From NCBI GenBank assembly GCA_016200155.1, contig JACQFG010000096.1, positions 1 through 15,825 on the forward strand: DNA of 15,825 nucleotides, given 5' to 3'. A program made the position numbers and the translations under genes. The notes under the pieces were generated by a model. That model was not told the origin of the DNA and did no database searches. It saw only the letters and a program-made list of their open reading frames with translations. Shown one piece after another: positions 1-6,468 of this stretch; the first letter of the stretch is position 1, and each line of letters opens with the position of its first letter. Origin of the DNA: Planctomycetota bacterium (GTDB lineage: Bacteria > Planctomycetota > Planctomycetia > Gemmatales > Gemmataceae).

Positions 1-112
1 AGCAAGAACAAAGGATTTCGAGTTTTTTCAAATTATTCCTGGGCGAAAGCAGAACGCCTTCGCTTGGTTAAGGACTAACGGTTGATCGCCTTATTTCCCA
101 GGAGTAGGTTTG
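1..112. other. Left edge, no assignable gene
   Basis: This stretch is more AT-rich than the genes around it. All three forward frames are open from base 1 and then close at 76-78 or nearby, so it could hold the 3' end of a + strand gene that begins outside the window. No frame gives a recognisable protein tail, so no call is made. The last bases hold the ribosome binding site of the lipoprotein gene (AGGAG at 100-104). Confidence 0.4.
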
Positions 113-535
113 ATGAGACCTGCATGCGCGGCCTTTATCTTCGCTGGGTCGCTTCTGCTTGCGGGCTGCAGCGGCGAGCGGCACGTCCACATCGCTGGAA
201 CCTTGCTGGAGGGCGGCCAGCCGTTGCAGCCCAAGGAGAACGAGGAAGTCACGATTACCTTTGTAGCAATCAACCCGCACGCCAAGGTGCAGATTGGCAA
301 TGCGGAGTTTGAGCCATCCGCCAGTTCGTTCACGGTTCACGGCCCCCTGAACGACGGCATCCCGCCAGGCGAGTACCGAATCGTCGTGCGGTGTACCCCC
401 TACCAGGAGGATGAGCCGGACCGCTTTGCCGGCGCCTTCAGCGAAGAGAAGACGCCGCTGCGTTACACCGTGACCCATGACCGATCTCAAGAGATTGTCG
501 TTGACCTCAAGGCCAGAACCGTTACGAACAAATAA
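113..535 (+). CDS. Small exported lipoprotein, hypothetical
   Basis: This is a protein of about 140 residues. It starts with a lipoprotein signal peptide: a short hydrophobic stretch ending in the lipobox L-L-A-G-C, with the acylated Cys about 19 residues from the start. It is therefore probably anchored in a membrane facing the periplasm. The rest reads as a beta-rich domain (HIAGTLLEGGQPLQP, then PPGEYRIVV), like the small carboxypeptidase-regulatory or transthyretin-like lipoproteins that are abundant in planctomycetes. No catalytic motif is visible. ATG 113 is preferred over the TTG at 110 because AGGAG lies 8 nt upstream. In planctomycetes such genes often follow DUF1559 pilin-like genes, but none is visible here. 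The lipoprotein call is solid; the function is unknown. Confidence 0.8.
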   Translation: MRPACAAFIFAGSLLLAGCSGERHVHIAGTLLEGGQPLQPKENEEVTITFVAINPHAKVQIGNAEFEPSASSFTVHGPLNDGIPPGEYRIVVRCTPYQEDEPDRFAGAFSEEKTPLRYTVTHDRSQEIVVDLKARTVTNK

Positions 536-627
536 GTTCCGTTCCGCCACGCCACGTCCATGACCTCAGTCCCTACGTAGCTCCACTCGTCCGATCGCCA
601 CATCGGCGCCGGGAAATAGAATGAATT

Positions 628-715
628 CACCGTAGGACAAGCTGCCAGCTTGTCCCTGAAGCGCCACTCTGCGTCCTGCGCCTTCAGGGACAAGCTGGCA
701 GCTTGTCCTACGGTG
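628..715. repeat. Long inverted repeat, 34-bp perfect arms
   Basis: The left arm (628-661) and right arm (682-715) are perfect reverse complements around a 20-base loop (662-681). Each arm contains the sub-palindrome GGACAAGCTG(C/G)CAGCTTGTCC, so each arm can also fold on itself. The element ends 5 bases before the start codon of the exporter and lies downstream of the lipoprotein gene. It may end lipoprotein transcription. No T-run follows, and no target-site duplication was seen. It looks like a REP or MITE-type palindrome rather than a classical terminator. Confidence 0.9.
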
Positions 716-719
716 CACT

Positions 720-1667
720 ATGAACGAACCCGCCGACGAAATACCGCACCTGACCCCGCCTTCGCCACTGGCGATTGCGTGCGCCTTTGGCATCGTTTAC
801 TTCTCGTGGGGCACCACCTACATGGCGACCAGCATCGCCATGAAGGAAGAGCACATGCCGCCGGGCCTGTTCGGCGGCGTGCGGCTTTGCCTGGCCGGCA
901 CGATCCTGCTTGTCTACCAGGCCTGCCGCGGCGAATCGCTTCGGCTCGGCGGCGGCGACTATCTGCGCTTGTTGCTGGTGAGCTGGTTTCTCTTTCTTGG
1001 CGCCAACTACCTGATCAACGTCGGCCAGCAGAAAGAGCCCAGCGGCGTCGCGGCCATCCTCATCGCCACCACCCCCTTGTGGATGGGCCTGTTTGCCATG
1101 TTCTTCCCCAGCGGCGAACGTCTGTCGTGGCGCGGCTGGCTGGGTCTCTTAATCGGGTTCGCCGGCATCGTCCTGACCAAGCTCGACGACGGCCCCAACC
1201 TTCTGCAAAACTACCACGCCCTGTTCATCCTGGCATCGGCGGCGGCCTGGGCCATGGGCTCACTCGTCTCCCGGCACATGGCACTCAAGATTTCACATCT
1301 CACCTCGGCCGGCTTTCAAATGATCTTCGGCGGGCTCAGCCAAATCACGCTCGCCACTATCCTGGGTGAGTGGAACGATCTTCCCGGCCTCACCGGCAAA
1401 GCGATCGCCGCCTTCTGCTACGTCCTCGTCTTTGGCTCCCTGCTTGGCTTCGTCGCCTTCAACTGGCTGCTCGGCCACATCAGCGTCGCCAAGGTCGGCA
1501 CCTATGCCTACGTCAACCCCGTCGTCGCCGTCTTCATCGGCTGGTGCTGCGGCGAAACCCCCCTCGACGTCTGGATCGCCGCAGGCATCGCCGTTATCCT
1601 GGTCGGCGTCTACCTCGTCCGCGCCGACCGCACGCCCTCCGGTGAAATCGACGTTGAGCCAGAGTGA
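720..1667 (+). CDS. EamA/DMT-family transporter
   Basis: This is a 315-residue polytopic membrane protein with about ten hydrophobic segments in two homologous halves, the usual size and layout of the drug/metabolite transporter (EamA, RhaT-like) family. The first segment carries YFSWGTTYMA, matching the family's typical W-G-x-x-(F/Y) start. The second half begins around residue 150 (FILASAAAWAMGSL) and ends with WIAAGIAVILVGVYLV. Members export amino acids, nucleosides or other small metabolites across the cytoplasmic membrane; the substrate cannot be read from sequence. ATG 720 is needed to keep the first membrane segment whole, yet no Shine-Dalgarno precedes it. The 34-bp hairpin ends 5 bases upstream, so translation may be leaderless or depend on how that RNA folds. 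The family call is firm. Confidence 0.9.
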   Translation: MNEPADEIPHLTPPSPLAIACAFGIVYFSWGTTYMATSIAMKEEHMPPGLFGGVRLCLAGTILLVYQACRGESLRLGGGDYLRLLLVSWFLFLGANYLINVGQQKEPSGVAAILIATTPLWMGLFAMFFPSGERLSWRGWLGLLIGFAGIVLTKLDDGPNLLQNYHALFILASAAAWAMGSLVSRHMALKISHLTSAGFQMIFGGLSQITLATILGEWNDLPGLTGKAIAAFCYVLVFGSLLGFVAFNWLLGHISVAKVGTYAYVNPVVAVFIGWCCGETPLDVWIAAGIAVILVGVYLVRADRTPSGEIDVEPE

Positions 1668-1672
1668 AGTGG

Positions 1673-1740
1673 AATGCAAAGTTCAGAATGCAGAATGCAG
1701 AATTGAATTCTGCATTCTGAACTCTGCATTCTGCATTTTC
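1673..1740. repeat. Imperfect hairpin built of 7-bp units
   Basis: Just past the exporter stop codon lies a palindrome made almost entirely of the heptamer GAATGCA and its complement. The best arms are 1681-1696 against 1707-1722 (16 bp perfect), or 1687-1700 against 1724-1737 (14 bp perfect). The two halves differ by where an extra heptamer sits, so alternative registers of pairing exist. It could end transcription of the exporter gene, since it is followed by TTTTC. The sequence style also fits a dispersed intergenic repeat. Confidence 0.85.
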
Positions 1741-1756
1741 GTGGCCAAAACTCGTC

Positions 1757-1785
1757 TTGACCGAATCGCCCCGCTGCTCTATATC
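1757..1785 (+). promoter_or_regulatory. Sigma-70-type promoter for the cytochrome-like gene
   Basis: TTGACC (1757-1762), 17 bases, then TATATC (1780-1785) is a close match to a housekeeping promoter. The start of transcription would fall near 1791-1793, only a few bases before ATG 1797. No Shine-Dalgarno lies in front of the ATG, which fits a leaderless mRNA. Predicted by eye. Confidence 0.6.
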
Positions 1786-1796
1786 CTTCGCCCACT

Positions 1797-2864
1797 ATGA
1801 ATACCTATTTGCGATTCGCCATTGTGCCGGCGGTTCTGGCCGGGATCGGGCTCCTGGTGTGCGCTCAGGATGCGCCCAAGGAACGCACCAAAGGGACGGT
1901 GCTGTTGCTCAAGACGGGGCACGCCATGGAAGGCGATATCGAACGGACGGGGATGCAGTTCTGCATTCGTCGAGGCCCCAGCGAGGTGTGGATTGCCGAG
2001 GACCGCGCGATCCGATTGTGCGCCGATTGGGCGGACGCCTTCGCGTTTGCCCTCACGAAGATCAATACGAACGATGCCGACGATCGGATTCGGCTGGCGC
2101 GCTGGTGCCACCTGCATCACCTGAACGATCGGGCCCTGGAACAGGCGCGGTGCGCTCTGGAATTGCAGCCGACGAACGCCGAGGCGAAACAGTTCGTCTT
2201 GATGCTGGAGCGCAGCCTGCGCGAGCCGGCGCCCAAGTCCGTGGCGCCGACGCCGATCCGCGCTCAACGTCCGGCCGATTCGGCGCCGGCGGTTGACGTA
2301 TCGTTCGACACGCAGATCAGCTTCGCGACCAAGGTGCAGCCGATCCTGGTGAACCGCTGTGCGACGTGTCATTCCAACGGCAACGGCAGCAAGTTCCAGC
2401 TCGATCGCGGCGGCGACAACGTCCGCAGCGCCGCGACGCAGCGCAACCTCGCTGCCGTGCTGGAGTACGTCGATCTCGATCGCCCCGCGATCAGTCCGCT
2501 GCTGGTGAAATCGGTTACCCGGCACGGCGACGCGCAGGTCGCACCGATCAAGGATCGTTCGGCGGCCCCGCTGCAATCAATGCAGCAATGGATCGTGGAG
2601 ACGATCGCCAAGAACCCGCAGCTCAAGGATTATCGTAACGCCAAGAAGCCGAAAACCGAGGGCCCGTCGCCGGAGCCGAAATCGGCCTTCCCGACGCAGC
2701 GATCTGCCGCGCCGGCGCCGGCGGTGGAAGTGGTATTACAAACATCGCCGCGCCTGCAACCGACGCCGACCCCGGTGCAGCAGCGCGACTGGTATCATCC
2801 GGATCACTTTAACGAACACTTTCATCCCGAGGTGTTCCGCCCGCAATCGGCGAGCAGCCGGTAG
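1797..2864 (+). CDS. Exported protein with one CxxCH heme-binding motif
   Basis: This is a 355-residue protein. An N-terminal hydrophobic signal peptide (residues 6-23) has probable cleavage near VCA-Q. Residues 96-135 look like a single TPR-type helical hairpin (RALEQARCALELQPTNAEAK). A cytochrome-c-like segment (about 174-265) contains PILVNRCATCH, with heme ligands Cys188, Cys191 and His192. This is the same general form as the planctomycete cytochrome c (PSCyt1-type) domain. The tail (about 280-355) is rich in Pro, Ala and Lys and looks disordered. It probably carries a covalent heme outside the cytoplasm, in electron transfer or as a heme-dependent partner of the DUF1501/DUF1549 proteins nearby. 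No methionine sixth ligand can be assigned with confidence. The exact role is unknown. Confidence 0.75.
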   Translation: MNTYLRFAIVPAVLAGIGLLVCAQDAPKERTKGTVLLLKTGHAMEGDIERTGMQFCIRRGPSEVWIAEDRAIRLCADWADAFAFALTKINTNDADDRIRLARWCHLHHLNDRALEQARCALELQPTNAEAKQFVLMLERSLREPAPKSVAPTPIRAQRPADSAPAVDVSFDTQISFATKVQPILVNRCATCHSNGNGSKFQLDRGGDNVRSAATQRNLAAVLEYVDLDRPAISPLLVKSVTRHGDAQVAPIKDRSAAPLQSMQQWIVETIAKNPQLKDYRNAKKPKTEGPSPEPKSAFPTQRSAAPAPAVEVVLQTSPRLQPTPTPVQQRDWYHPDHFNEHFHPEVFRPQSASSR

Positions 2865-2921
2865 TAGCGATATTTGTTGGCCGACTGATTGCGAACAATG
2901 CGGACAAGAGATGGTTGCCAT
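2736..2921 (-). pseudogene. Possible remnant of a zinc-ribbon protein gene
   Basis: An ATG at 2921, 8 bases downstream of the MazF stop codon on the same strand, opens a frame beginning MATISCPHCSQSVGQ. This resembles the first half of the zinc-ribbon start seen in many planctomycete membrane proteins, including the one at 4356-5117 (MITVDCPHCSRSL). The expected second CxxC pair, about 17 residues later, is absent. The frame then runs antisense into the 3' end of the cytochrome-like gene. It is best read as the leftover 5' end of a gene cut off by rearrangement. The resemblance covers only about 15 residues, so chance is possible. Confidence 0.3.
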
Positions 2922-2929
2922 TTACCCGC

Positions 2930-3256
2930 CTACTCTTCGATATCCAGTTGTACCTTGATGGCTTGTACGACACTGTCGAGGTCGGACTTCGAGAGTCGCC
3001 CGACGCGATTCTCTAGCCGATTCTTGCTCACCGTCGTCAACTGATCGGCCATCGCCTTGTGTTTCCTGCCGCGCACCGTCACGTAGGCCTCGCTCGGATA
3101 CAAGCGATCGACATTGGTTGTCAACGGCACGACTTGCAGGCGGTTGAGGAACTTGTTGGATGCGTCGTTGCTGACGATTACGGCGGGGCGTTCGCTCCGA
3201 ACTTCGCCTCCCACCGCCGGCTCAAAGTTGACCCACCAGACTTCACCGCGTTTCAT
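2930..3256 (-). CDS. MazF/PemK-family toxin endoribonuclease
   Basis: This is a 108-residue protein with the full MazF/PemK pattern: MKRGEVWWVNFEPAVGGE at the N-terminus, then RPAVIVSND (Arg23), VVPLTTN (Thr46) and MADQLTTVSKNRL with IGRLS-like VGRLS. Arg23 and Thr46 correspond to the catalytic Arg/Thr pair of the family. These toxins cut single-stranded RNA at short motifs in the cytoplasm and are neutralised by the partner antitoxin. An upstream ATG at 3265 exists, but ATG 3256 has GGAG 9 bases in front of it and starts exactly where the family does. The gene overlaps the antitoxin gene by 14 bases, so the two are translationally coupled. No key residue seems lost, and the length is normal. 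Confidence 0.92.
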   Translation of the reverse strand: MKRGEVWWVNFEPAVGGEVRSERPAVIVSNDASNKFLNRLQVVPLTTNVDRLYPSEAYVTVRGRKHKAMADQLTTVSKNRLENRVGRLSKSDLDSVVQAIKVQLDIEE

Positions 3257-3473
3257 CGGCGACATCTCCGACGGTTCCTTCTGCCCAAGCCAACGCCTCG
3301 GCTTCGCGCGCCTCGTCCTGGGCCATCTCTTTGTAGGCGTCTTCCAGGTCCTTGCGGATCACGTGGGGCCGAACCAGCTTTTCGATGAACCCGCTGATGC
3401 GCCGCCGGCCAACGACGGCGTGCAACCCGTCGTAGACGCGCTCGTCGATGGTGATGGTGAGTTTCTTTTGCAT
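3243..3473 (-). CDS. Ribbon-helix-helix antitoxin of the MazF module
   Basis: This is a 76-residue protein. Residues 1-35 (KKLTITIDERVYDGLHAV, then ISGFIEKLVRP) form a typical ribbon-helix-helix DNA-binding domain. The charged C-terminal part (about 42-76, EMAQDEAREAEALAWAEG) is the usual toxin-binding tail. It should bind and block the MazF encoded right after it and repress the shared promoter. The ATG at 3473 was chosen because the family starts with M-x-K-K-L-T; the longer frame from 3530 would run through the promoter and operator. GGAG lies 10 bases upstream. The stop codon falls inside the toxin gene. Confidence 0.88.
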   Translation of the reverse strand: MQKKLTITIDERVYDGLHAVVGRRRISGFIEKLVRPHVIRKDLEDAYKEMAQDEAREAEALAWAEGTVGDVADETR

Positions 3474-3487
3474 GGCCCTGCCGCTCC

Positions 3488-3535
3488 AATACGTGTTGAT
3501 ACACGTATTATGGCAGTCCGGCATTTTCAAATCAA
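3488..3535 (-). promoter_or_regulatory. Promoter and palindromic operator of the MazF module
   Basis: Read on the - strand, TTGATT (3535-3530), 17 bases and CATAAT (3512-3507) form a sigma-70-like promoter. A perfect inverted repeat, AATACGTGT, TGAT, ACACGTATT (3488-3509), begins inside the -10 box and covers the likely transcription start. It ends 15 bases before the antitoxin start codon. Position and form fit the operator through which a ribbon-helix-helix antitoxin represses its own operon. Confidence 0.75.
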
Positions 3536-3569
3536 GATGACACCAAGATCACCCCAGCAGTCGTATCGC

Positions 3570-3980
3570 TCAAGGCACGATATCCAACGCCGAACCATCG
3601 GCCAGCCGATAGATTCGAAAATCGCCGTCCAAGGTAAAGATGAGTTGCAGTCCGAGTGTTTCAGCGCTTGCCACGAGAGAAGCGTCGGCCAAATCCATCG
3701 GCGTATCGCGATATTTGTCCATTAACATGGCGGTGCGTTTGATTTCGTCGTCGCCAAGGTTGTGAAATGCAAGCCTTTCAGATTTATACATTTCCCACAG
3801 AAACGCCTGGGCCTGATATCCGGCATCGCGATAGAGCAGGTGCATTGCCTCGGTGACGCAAGGCCAGGTCGTCAGCAACGGGTCCGACGGGAATTGTTTC
3901 AAGACTTCGACGCATTTTGGCCGGTTGGGATCCTTCCGGTCAAGAAGCGCGACGAGCGGCCCGGTGTCGGTCAGGATCAT
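3570..3980 (-). CDS. VapC-type PIN-domain ribonuclease toxin
   Basis: This is a 136-residue PIN-domain protein of normal length. The acidic metal-binding residues are all in place: Asp5 in LTDTGPLVAL, Glu44 in CVTEAMHLL, Asp96/Asp99 in PMDLADASLV and Asp118/Asp120 in FTLDGDFRIY. VapC toxins are Mg/Mn-dependent endoribonucleases that often cut tRNA anticodon loops or rRNA. The start overlaps the antitoxin stop as ATGA, the classical coupled arrangement. The MPMDLADA-type motif places it with the COG2402-like VapC group; this subgroup call is from memory of the motif. All catalytic residues are present, so it should be active. Confidence 0.9.
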   Translation of the reverse strand: MILTDTGPLVALLDRKDPNRPKCVEVLKQFPSDPLLTTWPCVTEAMHLLYRDAGYQAQAFLWEMYKSERLAFHNLGDDEIKRTAMLMDKYRDTPMDLADASLVASAETLGLQLIFTLDGDFRIYRLADGSALDIVP

Positions 3981-4261
3981 GAGCCTGCCGCCTTCTGTTT
4001 CTTGTGCTTTTCAACCAGGGCGTCAGTGAATCGTTTCCCGCAATCCTCCGAGAAGGCCTCACCGGTGCCGTCGAACTTGCCGATGTAGTCCTTGAGAAAG
4101 TCGTACAGCGTTTCCCCCGGCATTTCTAGCGTGCCGTTCTCTTTGGGAACAAAGGATCGGCGCAGCGTCTCCAGCGCGAGTTGCTCCGGCGTGGTGCCTT
4201 GTTGCCGCGCAGCTTCCGCCAGCGGGGTTTCGATTTCAGGCGGCAGCGTAATTGTGGTCAT
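3977..4261 (-). CDS. VapB-type antitoxin of the PIN module
   Basis: This is a 94-residue protein. Its N-terminal segment (residues 1-37, MTTITLPPEIETPLAEAA, then PEQLALETLRRSF) resembles a ribbon-helix-helix DNA-binding fold. The charged C-terminal half (ETLYDFLKDYIGKFDG to KHKKQK) is likely to bind the PIN toxin. It should neutralise the toxin encoded directly after it (4-bp ATGA overlap) and repress their promoter. GGAG lies 6 bases before ATG 4261. The sequence is not a textbook VapB, so the pairing rests mostly on gene order and overlap. Confidence 0.82.
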   Translation of the reverse strand: MTTITLPPEIETPLAEAARQQGTTPEQLALETLRRSFVPKENGTLEMPGETLYDFLKDYIGKFDGTGEAFSEDCGKRFTDALVEKHKKQKAAGS

Positions 4262-4279
4262 GAGTTTCTCCGTGGGACC

Positions 4280-4308
4280 ATCCTACCACCGACCGACGGT
4301 GACCTCAA
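4280..4308 (-). promoter_or_regulatory. Predicted promoter of the VapBC pair
   Basis: On the - strand TTGAGG (4308-4303), 17 bases and TAGGAT (4285-4280) resemble a sigma-70 promoter. The spacer holds a short inverted repeat, CACCG, 5 bases, CGGTG (4287-4301), a possible operator for the antitoxin. The transcription start would fall about 12 bases before ATG 4261, leaving room only for the Shine-Dalgarno. Confidence 0.5.
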
Positions 4309-4355
4309 GTTCTCTCTTTAGTTCCCCTCGCGCCAACACTTCTCACCATGTCCAC

Positions 4356-5117
4356 CTAATCCTCCTCGCGCAAGGAAACGTTGATGTGGTGCTTCTTCGC
4401 CCGGTTGCGCAGCAAGTCCACTGGCCCGTTCACCAGTTCAAGGTCGTTGCCGTTCGCGCCGGTGACGATCGCGCGGATCTCGTATTTCTCATCGGCATCT
4501 TTCGACGCCCGCCCATGGGCTTTGAAAAAGGGTTCGAGTTCCTCGATGGAGCGCGGCTCCTGACGATGCAGAAGGTAGAGCCGTTTGTGGCCGCCGGCGT
4601 CGAGCCGTTTGTCGCCGAGCCGTTCGAAGCGTTTGGCATCGATGATTTCGATGTCGATCAGTTCGATGGGAACGATTTCCTCCAGGGGACGCTTTCCCGG
4701 CTTCTTTTCCTCTTTCAAAGCATCCTGCGGCGGTTCGGCCTGCGCGACTTGTATTTTCTCATGACCGGCCCAGAACGCCACCGGCAAGAGAAAGAATGCG
4801 GCCGGCACGGCGCACACGCACAAGCCAAGCACGAGCGCGGATACGACCACAATCAGCAGCAGCCGCGCCGACGGTTTCCGTGCGATGTCGCGCCGTTCGA
4901 GCGGCATCGGGTCATCGGCATCGTCCGACGATGGAACGGGCGCCTTCGCGGTCATGCCGGTTTCGGCACTGCGCGGGCGCGGTTCGCCTCGGGCCACGGC
5001 CGACCTGCTCGGCATCGCGAACGTTTGCTGACAATTCGCGCAGCGGACGGTAATGCCGGCAAGGTCATCGGGCAGTTGGAGGGATCGCGAACAGTGAGGG
5101 CAATCGACGGTGATCAT
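4356..5117 (-). CDS. Zinc-ribbon membrane protein, hypothetical
   Basis: This is a 253-residue protein. An N-terminal zinc ribbon is formed by Cys6, Cys9, Cys26 and Cys29 (CPHC, then CANC). A Pro/Ser/Asp-rich linker (35-84) follows, then a long hydrophobic segment at about 86-117 that can cross the membrane once or form a tight hairpin. The charged C-terminal domain (120-253) carries LEEIVPIELIDIEIID and is of unknown fold. The zinc ribbon-linker-membrane architecture is very common in planctomycetes and has no known function. The C-terminal part did not match a family known to me. AGGGG lies 6 bases before the ATG. The gene may be co-transcribed with the DUF1501 gene upstream (61-base gap), although a strong hairpin lies in that gap. 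Confidence 0.8.
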   Translation of the reverse strand: MITVDCPHCSRSLQLPDDLAGITVRCANCQQTFAMPSRSAVARGEPRPRSAETGMTAKAPVPSSDDADDPMPLERRDIARKPSARLLLIVVVSALVLGLCVCAVPAAFFLLPVAFWAGHEKIQVAQAEPPQDALKEEKKPGKRPLEEIVPIELIDIEIIDAKRFERLGDKRLDAGGHKRLYLLHRQEPRSIEELEPFFKAHGRASKDADEKYEIRAIVTGANGNDLELVNGPVDLLRNRAKKHHINVSLREED

Positions 5118-5124
5118 GGTTGCC

Positions 5125-5166
5125 CCTGGGAAGCCCCAGGAATCGCTGCGCTCATCCTGGGGGCTT
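5125..5166 (-). repeat. Intergenic hairpin with two alternative folds
   Basis: Arms at 5131-5141 and 5155-5166 (AAGCCCCAGGA against TCCTGGGGGCTT) pair over 11 bp with one bulge. A third segment at 5125-5130 (CCTGGG) can instead pair with 5135-5140 (CCCAGG). The element lies between the DUF1501 stop codon and the zinc-ribbon gene start. It could act as a terminator for the first or a leader structure for the second. The lack of a T-run argues against a simple intrinsic terminator. Confidence 0.65.
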
Positions 5167-5178
5167 GGCTTGACATGA

Positions 5179-6447
5179 TTACGCCAGCAACGCTCGCACC
5201 GGCCGCGAACCTTCCGGCGTGGCCCAGATTGGCCGGGCCCCGACGTAATGGCGGACGCGCGGGTTGATGCCGAGGGCCGTGTAGATCGTCGCGAACAGGT
5301 CGCCTTCGGTGACGGGGTTCTCGGCGACCTCGCGGCCGTCGCGGTCCGTCGAGCCGTAGACCTGCCCGCCGCGGATGCCGCCGCCTGCCAGCACGATCGT
5401 CCAGGCGCGGATGAAGTGGTCGCGGCCCGCGCGGTTGTTGATGTACGGCGTGCGGCCCACCTCGCCCATCCAGACGACCAACGTGTTCGCCAGCAAGTTG
5501 CGCTCGGCGAGGTCGGTCAAGAGGCCGCTCCAGGCCGGGTCGAGCACGTCCATGTTCGCCTTGTGGACGACGAAGTTGTCGGCGTGGCTGTCGTAGTTCT
5601 CCTGTCCGACCTCGACGAACGGGACGCCGTTCTCGATCAGCTTGCGGGCCATGAAGCAGCCGCGGCCGAAATCGGTGTTGCCGTAGCGCGCCTGGGCGGC
5701 CGGCCATTCGTTCTGCACGTTGAACACTTGCCGGGCGCGCATGAGCCGCAGGGCCCGCTGTTCGGCGAGGCGGTGCGATTCATACGGCTCCGCGCCGTAG
5801 TTGCTCGCCCGCTGCTGCTCCATGAAGTTGAGCAACTCGCTGCGGCGCTCCTGCACCTGCGGCGTCACCAGCGGGGCCGAGAAATATTGAAGTTGACCGT
5901 TCTGACTGACACTGAACGGCTCATAGCGCGGGCCGAGGTAGCCCGACCCGGCGTTCCCCGTCGACCCCATGCGCACGAAGCTCGGCAGATCGGCGTCCGG
6001 ATTGCCCAGATACTTCGCGATCATCGCCCCGATCTCCGGGTGCGGCATCCGCTCCGACTGCTTGTAGCAGGTGTGCATGTGATAGATGCCGTCGGGATGA
6101 TCCGGCGACTGCGTCCGCATCGAGCGAATGATCGCCAGCTTATCGACGTGCCTCGCCGTGAGGGGCAAATACTCGCAGACCTGCACGCCGTTGACGTTGG
6201 TCTGGATCGGCCGAAACGGCCCGCCGGTCGGACGACCGGGCTTCATGTCGAAGGTATCGATCTGCGACGCCCCGCCGTTGGCCCACAGCAGGATGCAGCG
6301 CTTGTTTTGCCGCCGCGCTTCCTGGGCGATGGTCTCGCTGTTGAAGAGCCCGCCCCAGTTGGCGACGGCGTAGCCGCCAGCGGTGGCGAGCGTCGCCTTG
6401 AGAAAGGCACGGCGGCTGTGGTGGTGATTGGTGTTGAGTGGAAACAT
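5179..6447 (-). CDS. DUF1501 protein, Tat-exported
   Basis: This is a 422-residue, apparently complete DUF1501 protein. The N-terminus has a twin-arginine signal (SRRAFLKA at 11-18, followed by a hydrophobic stretch), so it is exported folded. Family landmarks are WANGGASQIDTFDMKP near residue 55-70, VWMGEVGRTP, and NRAGRDHF followed by VLAGGGIRGGQVYG towards the end. DUF1501 proteins have a fold related to alkaline phosphatases/sulfatases; they are very numerous in planctomycetes and their reaction is not established. They normally sit beside DUF1549/DUF1553 genes; here the nearest one is at 10470-12074. A G-run (AAGGGGGGG) precedes the ATG. The tRNA gene ends only 29 bases upstream on the same strand. 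Confidence 0.93.
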   Translation of the reverse strand: MFPLNTNHHHSRRAFLKATLATAGGYAVANWGGLFNSETIAQEARRQNKRCILLWANGGASQIDTFDMKPGRPTGGPFRPIQTNVNGVQVCEYLPLTARHVDKLAIIRSMRTQSPDHPDGIYHMHTCYKQSERMPHPEIGAMIAKYLGNPDADLPSFVRMGSTGNAGSGYLGPRYEPFSVSQNGQLQYFSAPLVTPQVQERRSELLNFMEQQRASNYGAEPYESHRLAEQRALRLMRARQVFNVQNEWPAAQARYGNTDFGRGCFMARKLIENGVPFVEVGQENYDSHADNFVVHKANMDVLDPAWSGLLTDLAERNLLANTLVVWMGEVGRTPYINNRAGRDHFIRAWTIVLAGGGIRGGQVYGSTDRDGREVAENPVTEGDLFATIYTALGINPRVRHYVGARPIWATPEGSRPVRALLA

Positions 6448-6468
6448 CGATACCCCCCCTTAATTTGA

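Noticed and set aside
628..715. Inverted repeat as the ends of an insertion sequence or a complete MITE
   Set aside because: There is no transposase frame between the arms (20-base loop) and no flanking target-site duplication was visible.
3243..3530. Longer form of the MazF antitoxin starting at 3530
   Set aside because: The first 19 residues would be encoded by the -10 box and the palindromic operator; the family starts at the M-x-K-K-L-T of ATG 3473.
5248..6468. 406-codon + strand frame opposite the first DUF1501 gene
   Set aside because: The product is rich in Arg, Val and Asp with no domain, while the opposite strand is a well-matched DUF1501 protein. It is a shadow frame.
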